A DNA stretch of 64,000 bases from Gammaproteobacteria bacterium (GCA_016194635.1 JACQBC010000017.1:62001-126000); one strand, 5' to 3'; positions 1 to 8,918 are shown, counted from the stretch's first letter. Translations and numbers: made by a program. Notes: generated by a model not told the origin, from the letters alone.

Positions 1-977
1 TTTTCGTGCTTGCGCTTGGTGAAATGACCGTCCCGTCTTTATTACGCTATCCCGTGTTGCCGGTTGAAAGTTTTATGCAGTTCGCCGCGTTCTACAACTT
101 CGGTGCTGCTACCGCGAGCGCGATGCCGTTGTTGTTTATATGTGCAATTATTCTTTACCTCGATGGGCTGATGGTAAACGACACCGATAGACCAATCCGA
201 CTTCGCAACAATAGCGTGCTAATGATTGACTTGCAGGTATGGGGTGTCGCCGCGTTCATCGTGGTGGCAGGCATCGTGGTGCTGAGTGTTGTGGCACCTT
301 TTTTCGCTTTGCTGGCGGACGTTGATTCACCGCGTCTTTATATTGATGCCTTTGTCAGTGCACGCGACAGTATCGTCCGCAGTCTCGCTTACGCAACGGC
401 CGGAGCAACAGTATTAACGCTGGTTGGATTCCTGTGCAGTTATATCGTGCACTTACGGCTGAGCCCTTGGTCGCGGGGCCTGGATTTCATTCTCCTGTTT
501 TTATTTTCATTGCCCAGTGGGGTGATTGCGATCGGACTCATCACCATTTGGAACACCGGCGCGACGCAATGGATCTACTCGACCCCGGTGATTGTACTAT
601 TTTCGTATCTTGCCCAATACAGCGCATTACCGAGCCGCTTATCCCAATCGGCCTTGTCTAACTTGCCGCCGAATTTGATCGACGCGGCCAAGCTCGCGGG
701 CGTTTCTTGGTTTTCGCGTACGTGGTATATCCTGTTGCCATTAGTCAAAGACGCTCTGTTATTGAGCTGGGCTGCGTCGTTTATATTTTGTCTACGCGAT
801 GTTGGACTTACACTCACGCTGCACCCACCCGGTGCCGATACGTTGCCCGTCTGGATATTTACCTTCATGCCAAACGCACCACCACGATTAATTTCCGCCT
901 TGTGCGTCATTGCGGTTGTCATCACGCTCGTTCCATTGGGTTTGTTTTACCGATCATTGCGGCGGATTCAGGCATGA
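1..977 (+). CDS. ABC transporter permease, iron(III)/thiamine type (5' end outside window)
   Basis: This is the C-terminal part of an inner-membrane permease of the FbpB/ThiP class. The reading frame is open back to base 3, so the start lies outside the window. Several hydrophobic segments are visible. The cytoplasmic EAA-type loop that docks on the ATPase reads LIDAAKLAGVSWFSR and sits near the C-terminus, followed by two more membrane spans. An earlier GEMTVPSLL segment resembles the equivalent part of the first permease half, which suggests a fused two-half permease. The stop codon overlaps the ATPase start (ATGA), so the two are translationally coupled. The substrate cannot be read from the sequence; ferric iron is the commonest for this class. 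Confidence 0.8.
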   Translation, partial: FVLALGEMTVPSLLRYPVLPVESFMQFAAFYNFGAATASAMPLLFICAIILYLDGLMVNDTDRPIRLRNNSVLMIDLQVWGVAAFIVVAGIVVLSVVAPFFALLADVDSPRLYIDAFVSARDSIVRSLAYATAGATVLTLVGFLCSYIVHLRLSPWSRGLDFILLFLFSLPSGVIAIGLITIWNTGATQWIYSTPVIVLFSYLAQYSALPSRLSQSALSNLPPNLIDAAKLAGVSWFSRTWYILLPLVKDALLLSWAASFIFCLRDVGLTLTLHPPGADTLPVWIFTFMPNAPPRLISALCVIAVVITLVPLGLFYRSLRRIQA

Positions 978-1636
978 GTCGCATTTGTCTCGAAACAGTA
1001 CACTATACGCATGGTACGCGCGACATTCTTCGCGGCATTTCGCTCGAGATTCCCCATGCCTCGCGCGTCACGATTGTCGGTCCGTCTGGTAGTGGCAAGA
1101 CCACACTCTTACGTATCATCGCCGGTTTGGAACGACCGTGGCACGGGCGTGTGTTTATCGGCCAGCGGCTGGTTTGCGCCGACGGACTAAATTTGGTCGA
1201 CCCTTCGCGGCGCGGCATCGCGATGGTATTCCAAGACCTGGCTTTGTGGCCACACTTCACGGTACGAGAGAATATCGAATTCGGCTTACGGCGACGCGGT
1301 TTAACCAGATTGCAGCGAGCGGTGCGAATCGATGACATTTTGCAGCGTATGCAACTCGAGCGTTACGCGAGTGTCTTCCCGACCCTACTCTCGGGCGGCG
1401 AACAACAGCGCGTCGCCATTGCGCGCGCACTGGTCCTGCACCCGGCGGTATTGCTGATGGACGAACCGTTTTCTAACGTCGACAAAGTACTGCGCGAACA
1501 CCTTATCCGTCAGATCACTGAGTTTCAGAGGGAATATGATTTCACGTTAGCGATGGTTACGCATGACGACAGCGACGCGGTGCGTTTTGAAGCACGTGTC
1601 ATTGGCTTAGCCGATGGTGTTATGATCCCGGCTTAG
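974..1636 (+). CDS. ABC transporter ATP-binding protein, FbpC/PotA-like
   Basis: ATPase partner of the permease just upstream. Walker [10 protein letters not shown] is at residues 36-44, the Q-loop glutamine at 87, the signature LSGGEQQ at 139-145, Walker B VLLMDEP at 159-165, and the switch histidine in MVTHDD near 195. The protein has 220 residues, against about 350 for full FbpC, because the C-terminal TOBE-type regulatory domain is missing. The ATG at 974 overlaps the permease stop and fits the family N-terminus; an in-frame extension further upstream lies inside the permease gene and was rejected. It probably energises uptake of iron or a similar ligand; the binding-protein gene is presumably beyond the left edge. 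Confidence 0.85.
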   Translation: MSRICLETVHYTHGTRDILRGISLEIPHASRVTIVGPSGSGKTTLLRIIAGLERPWHGRVFIGQRLVCADGLNLVDPSRRGIAMVFQDLALWPHFTVRENIEFGLRRRGLTRLQRAVRIDDILQRMQLERYASVFPTLLSGGEQQRVAIARALVLHPAVLLMDEPFSNVDKVLREHLIRQITEFQREYDFTLAMVTHDDSDAVRFEARVIGLADGVMIPA

Positions 1637-1748
1637 ACGGCTGTCGGGGTTATGGCGGGTTGAAGTACTCAGTAGAGACAATTTAATTACTCGTGGAAGA
1701 CATGTTGCTTACCTTTCCTAAAACAGTTGCTAACTGCGCGACACAACG

Positions 1749-2279
1749 ATGAAACATTTTCCGATCGGTCGTTTCCTGTGGTGTGCGCTGGGTATCGCGG
1801 TTGGCATCGCCTTGGCACTTTTCTTGGTGGCGCCTCCGGCGTCACCGTTGCTCTTGGCCTCTCTGGGGGGATCGGCGGTGTTTTTATTCGGACTGACACG
1901 TGCGCCCGCCGCACAACCGCGCGCTCTGTTTGGCGGTCACCTGGGTGGCGCCTTGATCGGTATCGCCTGTTACCAGCTTTGCGGTGATTCGCTCTGGGTT
2001 TATGCCTTGGCGCAAGTATTGACGTTAGGCTACATGCTTATTAGTAAAACGATGCACCCTCCTGCTGGCGCTAATCCACTTATAATGATCTATGTTCATT
2101 CGGGCTGGGGGGCGCTGTGGCAGCCAGTGTTTCTCGGAGTACTTAGCTTGGCGATGGTGGCCGCAATCTGGAGCCGGTTGTATCCGGGTTTAGTACATTA
2201 TCCTGTCACCTGGTTTGATCGTTCACCTCCATCTACCTTCTGGGGAGGTTGGGATGAGAGCGAACCGTCCGATGTTTAA
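1749..2279 (+). CDS. HPP family integral membrane protein
   Basis: Small four-helix membrane protein of the HPP family. The family signature is clear: KTMHPPAGANP at residues 100-110, and an earlier QPRALFGGHLGG stretch at 56-67. Hydrophobic segments lie at about 10-28, 33-50, 66-98 and 122-142. The length of 176 residues is typical. Plant and cyanobacterial members have been linked to nitrite transport; the bacterial role is not settled. It stands alone between the ABC operon and carbonic anhydrase with gaps on both sides, so an operon with either is not evident. Confidence 0.8.
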   Translation: MKHFPIGRFLWCALGIAVGIALALFLVAPPASPLLLASLGGSAVFLFGLTRAPAAQPRALFGGHLGGALIGIACYQLCGDSLWVYALAQVLTLGYMLISKTMHPPAGANPLIMIYVHSGWGALWQPVFLGVLSLAMVAAIWSRLYPGLVHYPVTWFDRSPPSTFWGGWDESEPSDV

Positions 2280-2528
2280 AAACCGTGCTGGCTTATTGCC
2301 CAATGAAAGTATGCTGGTCTTTGGTATAGGATGTAAACACTGCGTAGCCTATCGTAAATTTTTCTGTGATAGAATTCAGAACCTGTACATTACGAGTTAT
2401 TCTTTGTTGAATTAACGAGAACTCTATACCCCAGTTGAATTTAGATGGATAAAATACCCCATGAATAAACCAAGTTGGATACGCGCCATGCGCTTCTGTC
2501 GTACGATGCTGGACACGGCGTAGTATCA

Positions 2529-3158
2529 ATGTTATCAGCACAGGCAGCATTGCAACGCCTGATTGAGGGCAATCAGCGTTTTGTGTCGGACGTTCGCAGT
2601 CGCGACGCACTTATAAGCCAGACACGACGCAACGAGTTAACAACCGGTCAAGAGCCGTTCGCCACCATTCTTGGTTGTTCTGATTCGCGCGTTCCAGTCG
2701 AGATCGTCTTCGACCAAGGATTAGGTGATCTGTTCGTCATCCGGGTGGCCGGTAACATCGTCGCCCCGTCACAAATCGGTAGCGTCGAGTTCGCGGCGGA
2801 TCGGTTTGGAACGCGGCTGGTGGTTGTGCTTGGTCACTCACAGTGCGGAGCGATTCAAGCCACCCTTGAGGAGCTGCAACGTCCAACCGCGAATCAGTCA
2901 AAGAATTTATATTCGATTGTTGATCGCGTCCGGCCCGCCGTGGAAGGCTTGTTGGCGACGGAAATCCGGCACGACCCCGATACATTACTGCATCACGCGG
3001 TCCGCGCGAATATCCGCGCCTCGGCGAGCCACTTGCGTCATGGCTCACAGGTTATTGAACAGCTGATCCAGAACAATGGGCTTTTGGTGGTAGGCGCGGA
3101 ATATTCATTGGAGACCGGGGTCGTCGATTTCTTTGATGGCGTACCGGAAGCTGGTTGA
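2529..3158 (+). CDS. beta-class carbonic anhydrase
   Basis: Zinc enzyme interconverting CO2 and bicarbonate, cytoplasmic. Zinc and active-site residues are all present: Cys50, Asp52 and Arg54 in CSDSRVP, then His103 and Cys106 in GHSQCGA, giving the Cys2His site with the Asp-Arg dyad of beta enzymes. The 209-residue form from ATG 2529 begins with a typical AQAALQRLIEGNQRF helix. A TTG 54 bases upstream would add 18 residues with no family resemblance, so the ATG is preferred, though no strong ribosome site is visible. It belongs to the plant-like clade by the SVEFAADRFG and GHSQCG segments. It may supply bicarbonate to carboxylases or keep pH. Confidence 0.9.
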   Translation: MLSAQAALQRLIEGNQRFVSDVRSRDALISQTRRNELTTGQEPFATILGCSDSRVPVEIVFDQGLGDLFVIRVAGNIVAPSQIGSVEFAADRFGTRLVVVLGHSQCGAIQATLEELQRPTANQSKNLYSIVDRVRPAVEGLLATEIRHDPDTLLHHAVRANIRASASHLRHGSQVIEQLIQNNGLLVVGAEYSLETGVVDFFDGVPEAG

Positions 3159-3312
3159 CGACCCGTTTAACAAAACTTTGACCGTGGCATGGGTGGGGGT
3201 TAATTTTCGGCGTGAATAGCATGATAGACTAAGTCTTCGAGACAGGTCTTGTTACTCTCAACACGGGTGTTGAAAAGAAACCTAATCGGTAATGGTTGAT
3301 AATGGAGCAAGT

Positions 3313-3876
3313 ATGTCGAAATTTGAAGTTCAACGTTACACGACAACGGCAATCTCGCTGCATTGGTTGATTGCTTTACTGATTTTTGCCGGTTGGGGCT
3401 TAGGCTTCTATATGGCTGATCTACCCTTGTCCCCGGCAAAATTGCGTTATTTTAGCTGGCATAAGTGGATAGGGGTGACGGTTTTCTTGCTCGCGATGAT
3501 CCGCGTGGCATGGCTGGCGACCCATGCCGCACCACGCCTACCCAACGCGATATCTCCGTGGCAGGCGCGTACCGCGCGGGTTAGCCACAGTGCACTGTAC
3601 CTGTTAATGTTCGCAATCCCGGTAAGCGGCTGGCTGATGAGTTCAGCAAAGGGAGTGCAGACGATCTACTTTGGTATATTACCGATACCGAATCTGATCG
3701 GAAAGGATAAAGCCCTTGGACAGATCCTGAGTGATGTACACGAATCGCTGGCCTACGTTCTTGCAGCATTGGTGGTGGTTCACATTGCGGCCGCCCTCAA
3801 ACACCATTTCATTGAGCAGGACGGGGTGCTGAAACGTATGATCCCTTTTCTTGAATCACCCGGCTCGAATTCATAG
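3313..3876 (+). CDS. cytochrome b561 (YceJ-like)
   Basis: Four-helix inner-membrane dihaem b cytochrome of the bacterial b561 family, passing electrons between quinol and a periplasmic or membrane partner. Candidate haem histidines are His17 (SLHWLIAL), His50 (WHKWIGV), His143 (DVHESLAY) and His157 (VVHIAAAL), one pair on each membrane face. The start is the ATG at 3313, preceded by GGAG six bases upstream; an in-frame ATG seven codons earlier lacks such a site. The 187-residue length is usual. Two yceI genes follow, as yceJ-yceI in E. coli, so the three likely form one functional unit. Confidence 0.88.
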   Translation: MSKFEVQRYTTTAISLHWLIALLIFAGWGLGFYMADLPLSPAKLRYFSWHKWIGVTVFLLAMIRVAWLATHAAPRLPNAISPWQARTARVSHSALYLLMFAIPVSGWLMSSAKGVQTIYFGILPIPNLIGKDKALGQILSDVHESLAYVLAALVVVHIAAALKHHFIEQDGVLKRMIPFLESPGSNS

Positions 3877-3953
3877 GGTTGACAGGCGTGGGGCGAAAAC
3901 CGGATTTAAAAACCGCGGTCGATGATTTTGCTGAGGATACTACACGTTAAACA

Positions 3954-4517
3954 ATGAAGACTTCCGCTGTTAAATTCCTGTCTTACCTGGCGGCAGTGGT
4001 ATTGACCGCAACCATACCCGCCGTGGCTGCGTCGGGTAGTATCGATATCCCCCGCAGCCAGATTACCGCAACGTTTCGTCAAATGCACGTACCGGTCGAA
4101 GGTCGTTTCAAAACCATCCGCGGCACCATCAATTTCGATCCCGATCATGCCACGGCGGGCCGCGCGTCTATCGAAATAGATACCGCAAGTTTTGACGTTG
4201 GCGCTGAGGAATACAACTACGAACTGCATACTCAGGAGTGGTTTGATACCACCGCCTATCCACAGGCCAGTTTCGTTGCATCCCAAGTTGTGCCGCTGGG
4301 TCAGAACCGCTTCGAGGCCCAGGGTAGCTTGACGCTCAAAGGTAAAACCCAGGCGATCAAGGTGGCTTTCACACAGCACAGCGATGGCCCAGCTCAAGTC
4401 TTCGAAGGCGAAGTACCGATTTCGCGCAAAGCCTACGCGATCGGCAGCGCCCAATGGAATGATGTACTTGAAGATCAAGTGATTGTGAAATTTCGTATTA
4501 TTAACACGACCAAGTAA
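3954..4517 (+). CDS. YceI family periplasmic lipid-binding protein (first copy)
   Basis: Periplasmic lipocalin-like beta-barrel of the YceI family, which binds isoprenoid or other amphiphilic molecules. A signal peptide covers about residues 1-26, with a cleavable AVAA-type end. The barrel contains the family segments FKTIRGTINFDP, ASIEIDTASFDVG and WFDTTAYPQASF. The 187-residue length is normal. It follows cytochrome b561 by 77 bases and precedes a second yceI by 33. No good ribosome site is seen before ATG 3954. It shares only moderate identity with its neighbour, so this looks like an old duplication rather than a recent one. Ligand unknown. Confidence 0.88.
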   Translation: MKTSAVKFLSYLAAVVLTATIPAVAASGSIDIPRSQITATFRQMHVPVEGRFKTIRGTINFDPDHATAGRASIEIDTASFDVGAEEYNYELHTQEWFDTTAYPQASFVASQVVPLGQNRFEAQGSLTLKGKTQAIKVAFTQHSDGPAQVFEGEVPISRKAYAIGSAQWNDVLEDQVIVKFRIINTTK

Positions 4518-4550
4518 TCCTTTACCCAAACCAACAATAAGGAGCTCCGC

Positions 4551-5132
4551 ATGTTTTATCAAAAATGTATTATCGGCGCATTCATCATGGGCACAGCACT
4601 ACCCGCCTTGGCCATTGCCGACCACTACACAATCGACCCCGAACATACTTACCCAAGCTTGGAGTTTTCCCATATGGGACTGTCTATTTGGCGCGGCAAA
4701 TTCGACAAAACCACCGGTAAGATCGTGCTCGATCGTGCCGCCAAGACCGGCAGTGTCGAGATTCACATAGATACCGCCAGTATCGACTTCGGTCATCAAA
4801 AAATGAAGGAGCACGCGATTAGCGCGGATTGGCTTAACGTCGCGAAGTTTCCAACCATGGTGTACCAAGGGGCCATAAAATTCAACGGCGATGTGCCGTC
4901 GGCCGTCGATGGACAACTGACACTGCGTGGCGTCACCAAACCTGTGAATCTAAAAATCAACAGCTTCAAGTGCATGCCGCACCCGCTCTTTAAGAAAGAA
5001 GTCTGCGGTGCGGATGCCGAAGGCGATTTAAACCGCGCCGACTTCGGTATGACGCTGTACAGCGAAGGCGAGGCCGGGAAAATCCACCTGCGTATCCAGG
5101 TTGAAGCACTCAAGGATGACGCGCATCTATAA
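4551..5132 (+). CDS. YceI family periplasmic protein (second copy)
   Basis: Second periplasmic YceI protein, 193 residues. The signal peptide spans about residues 1-23. The barrel keeps SLEFSHMGLSIWRGKFDKT and VEIHIDTASIDFG, and ends with FGMTLYSEGEAGKIHLRIQVEAL. Unlike the first copy, it has a cysteine pair in the loop FKCMPHPLFKKEVC, which could form a disulfide in the periplasm. A strong ribosome site (AAGGAG) sits nine bases before ATG 4551. It is probably co-transcribed with the upstream yceI and the b561 gene. Confidence 0.9.
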   Translation: MFYQKCIIGAFIMGTALPALAIADHYTIDPEHTYPSLEFSHMGLSIWRGKFDKTTGKIVLDRAAKTGSVEIHIDTASIDFGHQKMKEHAISADWLNVAKFPTMVYQGAIKFNGDVPSAVDGQLTLRGVTKPVNLKINSFKCMPHPLFKKEVCGADAEGDLNRADFGMTLYSEGEAGKIHLRIQVEALKDDAHL

Positions 5133-5198
5133 TAGAGGTAGATACGCTAATCCAGAAGCAGGGGTATTCCACGGCATGGGTTACAAGCACAGGGCACA

Positions 5199-5420
5199 GT
5201 GAAAACGATTCAGATCAAGGTTAAACCCAACGCACGGGTGAGCGTCCTGGAAGAAATTACGCAGGGTGTATGGCTTGCGCGGCTCAAGTCACGTCCGGTA
5301 GAGGGCAAAGCCAACGCAGAATTGATCACGCTGGTTGCCCGGCATTTCAAGTGCCATAAATCGGCGATTGCTATCACCCATGGTACACGCGGATGCATCA
5401 AGCAAATCACGATTGAGTAA
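5199..5420 (+). CDS. YggU/DUF167 family protein
   Basis: Small conserved cytoplasmic protein, 73 residues, of the YggU (UPF0235/DUF167) family. The family core is visible: KVKPNARVS near the start, then LKSRPVEGKANAELITLVARHF. It begins at GTG 5199 with only a weak AGGG upstream. Function is unknown in the family; it is often found near yggT and proC, which is not so here. It stands alone between yceI and the MgtC-like gene. Confidence 0.85.
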   Translation: MKTIQIKVKPNARVSVLEEITQGVWLARLKSRPVEGKANAELITLVARHFKCHKSAIAITHGTRGCIKQITIE

Positions 5421-5474
5421 ACTTAAATCTTTTTCACAACCCGCTAGGCTTTGCCAGCGTACTATACTGCCTCA

Positions 5475-6167
5475 ATGAACAGTGATTTGGCCGTGATTGC
5501 CACACACCTCATTGGGGCGTTAGTGGCGGGTGGTGTGATCGGATTGGAACGTAGCTTCCACGGTCGCCCGGCAGGGTTTAGGACCCATGCCCTGGTGTGC
5601 CTGGCCTCAAGTTTATTGATGCTGGTTACTTTGTTTCAGTCAAAGTGGTTTATCGGTGCGCCGCTGGACACCGTGCGTACCGATCCAACGCGGATGGCGC
5701 AGGGCATTATGACCGGCATTGGTTTTCTGGGGGCGGGGGTTATATTTAAAGAAGGATTGAGCGTACGTGGCTTAACCACGGCGGCATCGATTTGGATCAC
5801 CGCAGCAATTGGTATTTTGATTGGTATCGGGTTTTATGCACCGGCGATTATCGCCACCGCCCTTACCCTGGGTACTCTCTCGGTATTTCGCTGGATCGAA
5901 GCCCGGCTACCCGCTCAATTCTACGCCCATCATTCGTTACGGTTTATGCGTGAGCAGACCCTGTCGGAAGACCAAGTGCGAATTTTGTTAAACCAACAAG
6001 GCTTCACGATTGCCAACGTGAGTTATCGGATAACCGACGATGGATTATTTTTTGAATACCATATGGTGATTCGTACCACGGATGCGCGTAATACCGCCCG
6101 GCTTGCCAATACCTTGCGTCAAATGTCGGCAGTACAAGGGTTTCAGATCTCGCCTACAGGTGATTGA
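5475..6167 (+). CDS. MgtC/SapB family membrane protein
   Basis: Inner-membrane protein of the MgtC/SapB family, about 230 residues. The N-terminal part holds four to five membrane segments and the family motif GVIGLERSFHGRPAGFRTH (about residues 20-38), then GIGFLGAGVIFKEG. The C-terminal 80 residues form a soluble, ACT-like domain. MgtC members are linked to magnesium limitation and virulence, but SapB-type proteins are widespread and mostly unstudied. ATG 5475 is chosen over a TTG eight codons upstream because the membrane region starts right after it. The 3' end meets the HDOD gene tail to tail with two bases between. Confidence 0.85.
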   Translation: MNSDLAVIATHLIGALVAGGVIGLERSFHGRPAGFRTHALVCLASSLLMLVTLFQSKWFIGAPLDTVRTDPTRMAQGIMTGIGFLGAGVIFKEGLSVRGLTTAASIWITAAIGILIGIGFYAPAIIATALTLGTLSVFRWIEARLPAQFYAHHSLRFMREQTLSEDQVRILLNQQGFTIANVSYRITDDGLFFEYHMVIRTTDARNTARLANTLRQMSAVQGFQISPTGD

Positions 6168-6169
6168 GA

Positions 6170-7006
6170 TTAACCAAACGCGACCTTGGCGGCTTCAATG
6201 GTTTCGCCGGCAACGTCGATCAGGTTCACTTCCGGATCAAGGCCAAGTTTACCGAAGGCTGGCACCGTATTAAAGTCGATGTTGTGGAGTTTATGTGAAT
6301 TACCGGCGTGACTTTCCAAATTGGCGACGATCACCAGGTCGACATAGTCCGCAGGACCATTGTGGTCGCGCGTGATGTTTTCGTGTTCGGAGGCAACGGC
6401 GACCAGTTGCGGCGCAAAATTCCATTTTTTCAATATCGCCTCGCCCACCGCAGGGTGTGCCTTTTCAATGATGTTTAGTAACATCTTTTCATTGACCAGC
6501 AATTCTGGAATATCCTCGGCACGGCTGATGATGGGTAATACCCCAATGTCGTGTACCAAGCCGGCCAACAAGGCCTCGTCGGGCTTAAGATTGGTGAATT
6601 GTTTGCACAGGGCATGGCTGATGGCCGCGACTTGAATGCTGTGCTGCCAGGTGTCGCGCAATTGTTTGTCGGTAACGTCGGAGGTAGCTTGGAACATTTG
6701 CTCCATGGCGATACTGGTGACCAAATTGCGTGTCATGGTGCCGCCCATGCGGGTAATTGCCGCTTCAACCGAATCAATATTGCGTGCCGCGCGTAATAAT
6801 GGGCTATTAGCAATCTGGATTAAACGCGCGGAGAGTGCAGTATCGGTGGTAATGACCTTCGCCACCTGTGCCATGCCGGCATTGGCGTTTTCCAAGGTCT
6901 CGCGTACCCGTAGTGCGACCTCGGGTAAGGTGGGCAAGATCAACTTACCACTTTCTAAATCGTCAAACAATCGGTCCAGTAATCGTTCTTCAAGCTTGCT
7001 AAACAC
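6170..7006 (-). CDS. HDOD domain protein
   Basis: Cytoplasmic signalling protein of 278 residues made almost wholly of one HDOD domain, a relative of HD hydrolases that usually lacks catalysis and acts in protein interaction. Family features are LPTLPEVALRVRETLENAN, the ANSPLLRAARNIDSVEAAI segment, and the degenerate HD region LAGLVHDIGVLPII. It follows ygfZ on the same strand after 58 bases. No partner output domain is attached. A role in regulating motility or stress, as for other HDOD proteins, is only a guess. Confidence 0.88.
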   Translation of the reverse strand: MFSKLEERLLDRLFDDLESGKLILPTLPEVALRVRETLENANAGMAQVAKVITTDTALSARLIQIANSPLLRAARNIDSVEAAITRMGGTMTRNLVTSIAMEQMFQATSDVTDKQLRDTWQHSIQVAAISHALCKQFTNLKPDEALLAGLVHDIGVLPIISRAEDIPELLVNEKMLLNIIEKAHPAVGEAILKKWNFAPQLVAVASEHENITRDHNGPADYVDLVIVANLESHAGNSHKLHNIDFNTVPAFGKLGLDPEVNLIDVAGETIEAAKVAFG

Positions 7007-7064
7007 GCGACATCCCCGGTGTATCTTGGTGACCTAGGATGTATCGGCCGGTATTGAACAAAAG

Positions 7065-8111
7065 TTAAGGTTCGGGATCCAGGCTATAAGGTAAGGATTG
7101 TAAGGTAATAATACCGTGGTGGGTCCCACCCAGTCGTAATCCGCCGGTGGCCGCCGCGTCGCGGTGTAACACGATCAACAGATCCGTTCCACCGTCGGGA
7201 GCAGGTTGTGCCACCACCACCTTCCCTATACTAGAACCCTGGGGATCGGCGGGGTAAATTTCGGCGCCGGGCTGCACTAAATCCATATGATCGGAATGGG
7301 CTTTGTATAAGCGTCGCTTTACCGTGCCGAGATAATGCGCGCGTGCCACGATTTCTTGACCGGGGTAACAGCCCTTGCTAAAGCTAACCGCGTCTACCCT
7401 GTCCAAGTTGAGCATCTGCGGGATGAATTCATCGCTGGTCGCGGACAAGACGGTCGCTAGGCCCGCCTGTATGTCAAGCCATTGCCAGGCCGAAGGGCCG
7501 GTAAGCGCCACTGCGTTGCTAAGCCTTGGCCACTGGCGGAGGGTATCGTCAACCGTAGTGAGTAGTAGAAAGCGGTTAGGCTCGCCCGGCATGCGTAGTA
7601 TCGCCGTAGTTCCCAGTGTGGTGACGTTATAGTTATTTTCCGGCACGATGGCATAAAGCGCCTGTAAATGTAACCGGCTTTGCGCGCCCGCACAGCCAAG
7701 ACAAAGGTGGGTACTGGTCAGATCCTCTAGTTGAACCTTGCTACGTAACACAAACATGCGTAGACGCTTGAGGATCGCTGTTAATAATTCACGCGGTAAG
7801 ATCATATAAAACTCATTCGCCATACGTACCACCAGCAACAGGGTCAATACGCGGCCCTTGGGGCTACACCAGGCGGTTAATTGTGCCTGTTTTGTGGTCA
7901 CCTGGGTGAGGTCATTGCTGAATTGGCCTTGTAGAAAAGCTTCACTGTCGGCACCTTGCACGCGAATCACGCCCAGGTGATCCAATATACTCAAGGTATT
8001 GCCGCGGGCAACGGCTTGTACCTCGGCGCGTAATTCCTGAAAATGCAGCGGGCTGCTATCCGATACGATGGCGCCGATATTTTGTAGGTGATTTAACCAA
8101 CGGGTATCCAT
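7065..8111 (-). CDS. ygfZ: YgfZ/GcvT-fold tRNA-modifying or Fe-S assembly factor
   Basis: Folate-binding YgfZ protein, 348 residues, needed in E. coli for certain Fe-S enzymes and for MiaB-dependent tRNA thiomethylation. The defining motif KGCYPGQE lies at residues 246-253, with the essential Cys248. The N-terminal half has the GcvT-like fold with the LQGQFSNDL segment at 60-68. The ATG at 8111 fits the family; a longer version starting at 8159 would run through the promoter region. The gene is divergent from the sdh operon, which encodes an Fe-S enzyme. A plausible promoter lies at 8148-8175. Confidence 0.9.
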   Translation of the reverse strand: MDTRWLNHLQNIGAIVSDSSPLHFQELRAEVQAVARGNTLSILDHLGVIRVQGADSEAFLQGQFSNDLTQVTTKQAQLTAWCSPKGRVLTLLLVVRMANEFYMILPRELLTAILKRLRMFVLRSKVQLEDLTSTHLCLGCAGAQSRLHLQALYAIVPENNYNVTTLGTTAILRMPGEPNRFLLLTTVDDTLRQWPRLSNAVALTGPSAWQWLDIQAGLATVLSATSDEFIPQMLNLDRVDAVSFSKGCYPGQEIVARAHYLGTVKRRLYKAHSDHMDLVQPGAEIYPADPQGSSIGKVVVAQPAPDGGTDLLIVLHRDAAATGGLRLGGTHHGIITLQSLPYSLDPEP

Positions 8112-8147
8112 AAACTCAGGCTCGAAAGATCGGGCAAACGGGTGAGA

Positions 8148-8175
8148 ATTGTATAGCATTGGACTAAATAGGCAA
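8148..8175 (-). promoter_or_regulatory. Predicted sigma-70 promoter for ygfZ
   Basis: On the minus strand, TTGCCT (8175-8170) and TACAAT (8153-8148) are separated by 16 bases. Predicted transcription starts near 8141, about 30 bases before the ygfZ ATG at 8111. It interleaves with the predicted sdhC promoter on the other strand, so the two could compete for polymerase. Seen by eye only. Confidence 0.45.
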
Positions 8176-8187
8176 TTCGGCTACACT
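8159..8187 (+). promoter_or_regulatory. Predicted sigma-70 promoter for sdhC
   Basis: TTGGAC (8159-8164) and TACACT (8182-8187) with a 17-base spacer form a good sigma-70 site. Transcription would start near 8194, only about three bases before the sdhC ATG at 8197, so the message would be almost leaderless. It overlaps the ygfZ promoter on the opposite strand. Confidence 0.45.
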
Positions 8188-8196
8188 TTTTATCCG

Positions 8197-8580
8197 ATGC
8201 TGCAACACCCACACCGTCCCAAATTTCTCAATCTTCTCAAGATTCACCTTCCGGTTACCGGGATCGTCTCGATCTTACACCGAGTCGCGGGCGCATTGTT
8301 GTTTCTGGCCGTCCCCGGACTCATCTACCTGTTTAATGTATCGCTCGACAGTGCGGCGAGTTTCCATGCCATTGGTGCGTGGTTGTCAACCCCGGGCACT
8401 AAAATAATTGTCACGCTATTCGCATGGGCCTTATTACACCATCTGCTAGGCGGGATCCGCTTTTTGTTGACTGATATTGGGATCGGCATGGAATTACGCC
8501 CGGCGCGCGCCAGCGCGTGGCTGGTTAATATCCTCAGTGGGCTGGGTTTTGTGGTGTTAGTCGTGGAGCTGTGGTTATGA
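8197..8580 (+). CDS. sdhC: Succinate dehydrogenase cytochrome b556 subunit
   Basis: Membrane anchor subunit C of respiratory complex II, 127 residues with three membrane helices. It keeps the quinone-site residues Ser25 and Arg29 in SILHRVAG and the haem-binding region HHLLGGIRFLLTD at 81-93. The ATG at 8197 fits E. coli SdhC well and lies just after a predicted promoter. The stop overlaps the sdhD start as ATGA. It heads the order sdhC-sdhD-sdhA-sdhB-sdhE-ygfX. Confidence 0.95.
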   Translation: MLQHPHRPKFLNLLKIHLPVTGIVSILHRVAGALLFLAVPGLIYLFNVSLDSAASFHAIGAWLSTPGTKIIVTLFAWALLHHLLGGIRFLLTDIGIGMELRPARASAWLVNILSGLGFVVLVVELWL

Positions 8581-8918
8581 GCTGGCGCGCCCATGGAATG
8601 CGCGCGTGGTTGCTACAACGGCTCAGTGCGTTGTACATGTTGTTATTCGCGATTAGTTTTCTTTTATATATCGCACCGAACCTGCCTATTACCTATGAAT
8701 ATTGGAGCGATCTCTTTACCCGCCCGTCGATTGCCGTTGCCACACTGGTTTTTTTTGCCGCCTTGTTATATCACGCCTGGATCGGGATCCGTGACATCAT
8801 AGTGGATTACATTCATGACACGACGTTGCGCTTTACGCTGTGGGTATTGGTCACCTTATTCCTCATCGGCTTGGGGATATGGGTGGCGCTGATTGTGTTG
8901 TCAGTGGTGGCGGTATGA
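8577..8918 (+). CDS. sdhD: Succinate dehydrogenase hydrophobic membrane anchor subunit
   Basis: Membrane anchor subunit D of complex II, 113 residues, three membrane helices. The haem ligand and quinone-site region [17 protein letters not shown] carries His66, Asp77 and Tyr78, matching HAWIGM..VLTDYV of E. coli. The ATG at 8577 overlaps the sdhC stop, and its own stop overlaps the sdhA start, so both junctions are translationally coupled. A GTG two codons upstream is less likely. Confidence 0.94.
   Translation: MSWRAHGMRAWLLQRLSALYMLLFAISFLLYIAPNLPITYEYWSDLFTRPSIAVATLVFFAALLYHAWIGIRDIIVDYIHDTTLRFTLWVLVTLFLIGLGIWVALIVLSVVAV

Noticed and set aside
3906-4562. Long antisense open frame over the first yceI gene
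   Set aside because: It mirrors the codon structure of the yceI gene, has no family resemblance or ribosome site, and the forward gene has a signal peptide and clear family match.
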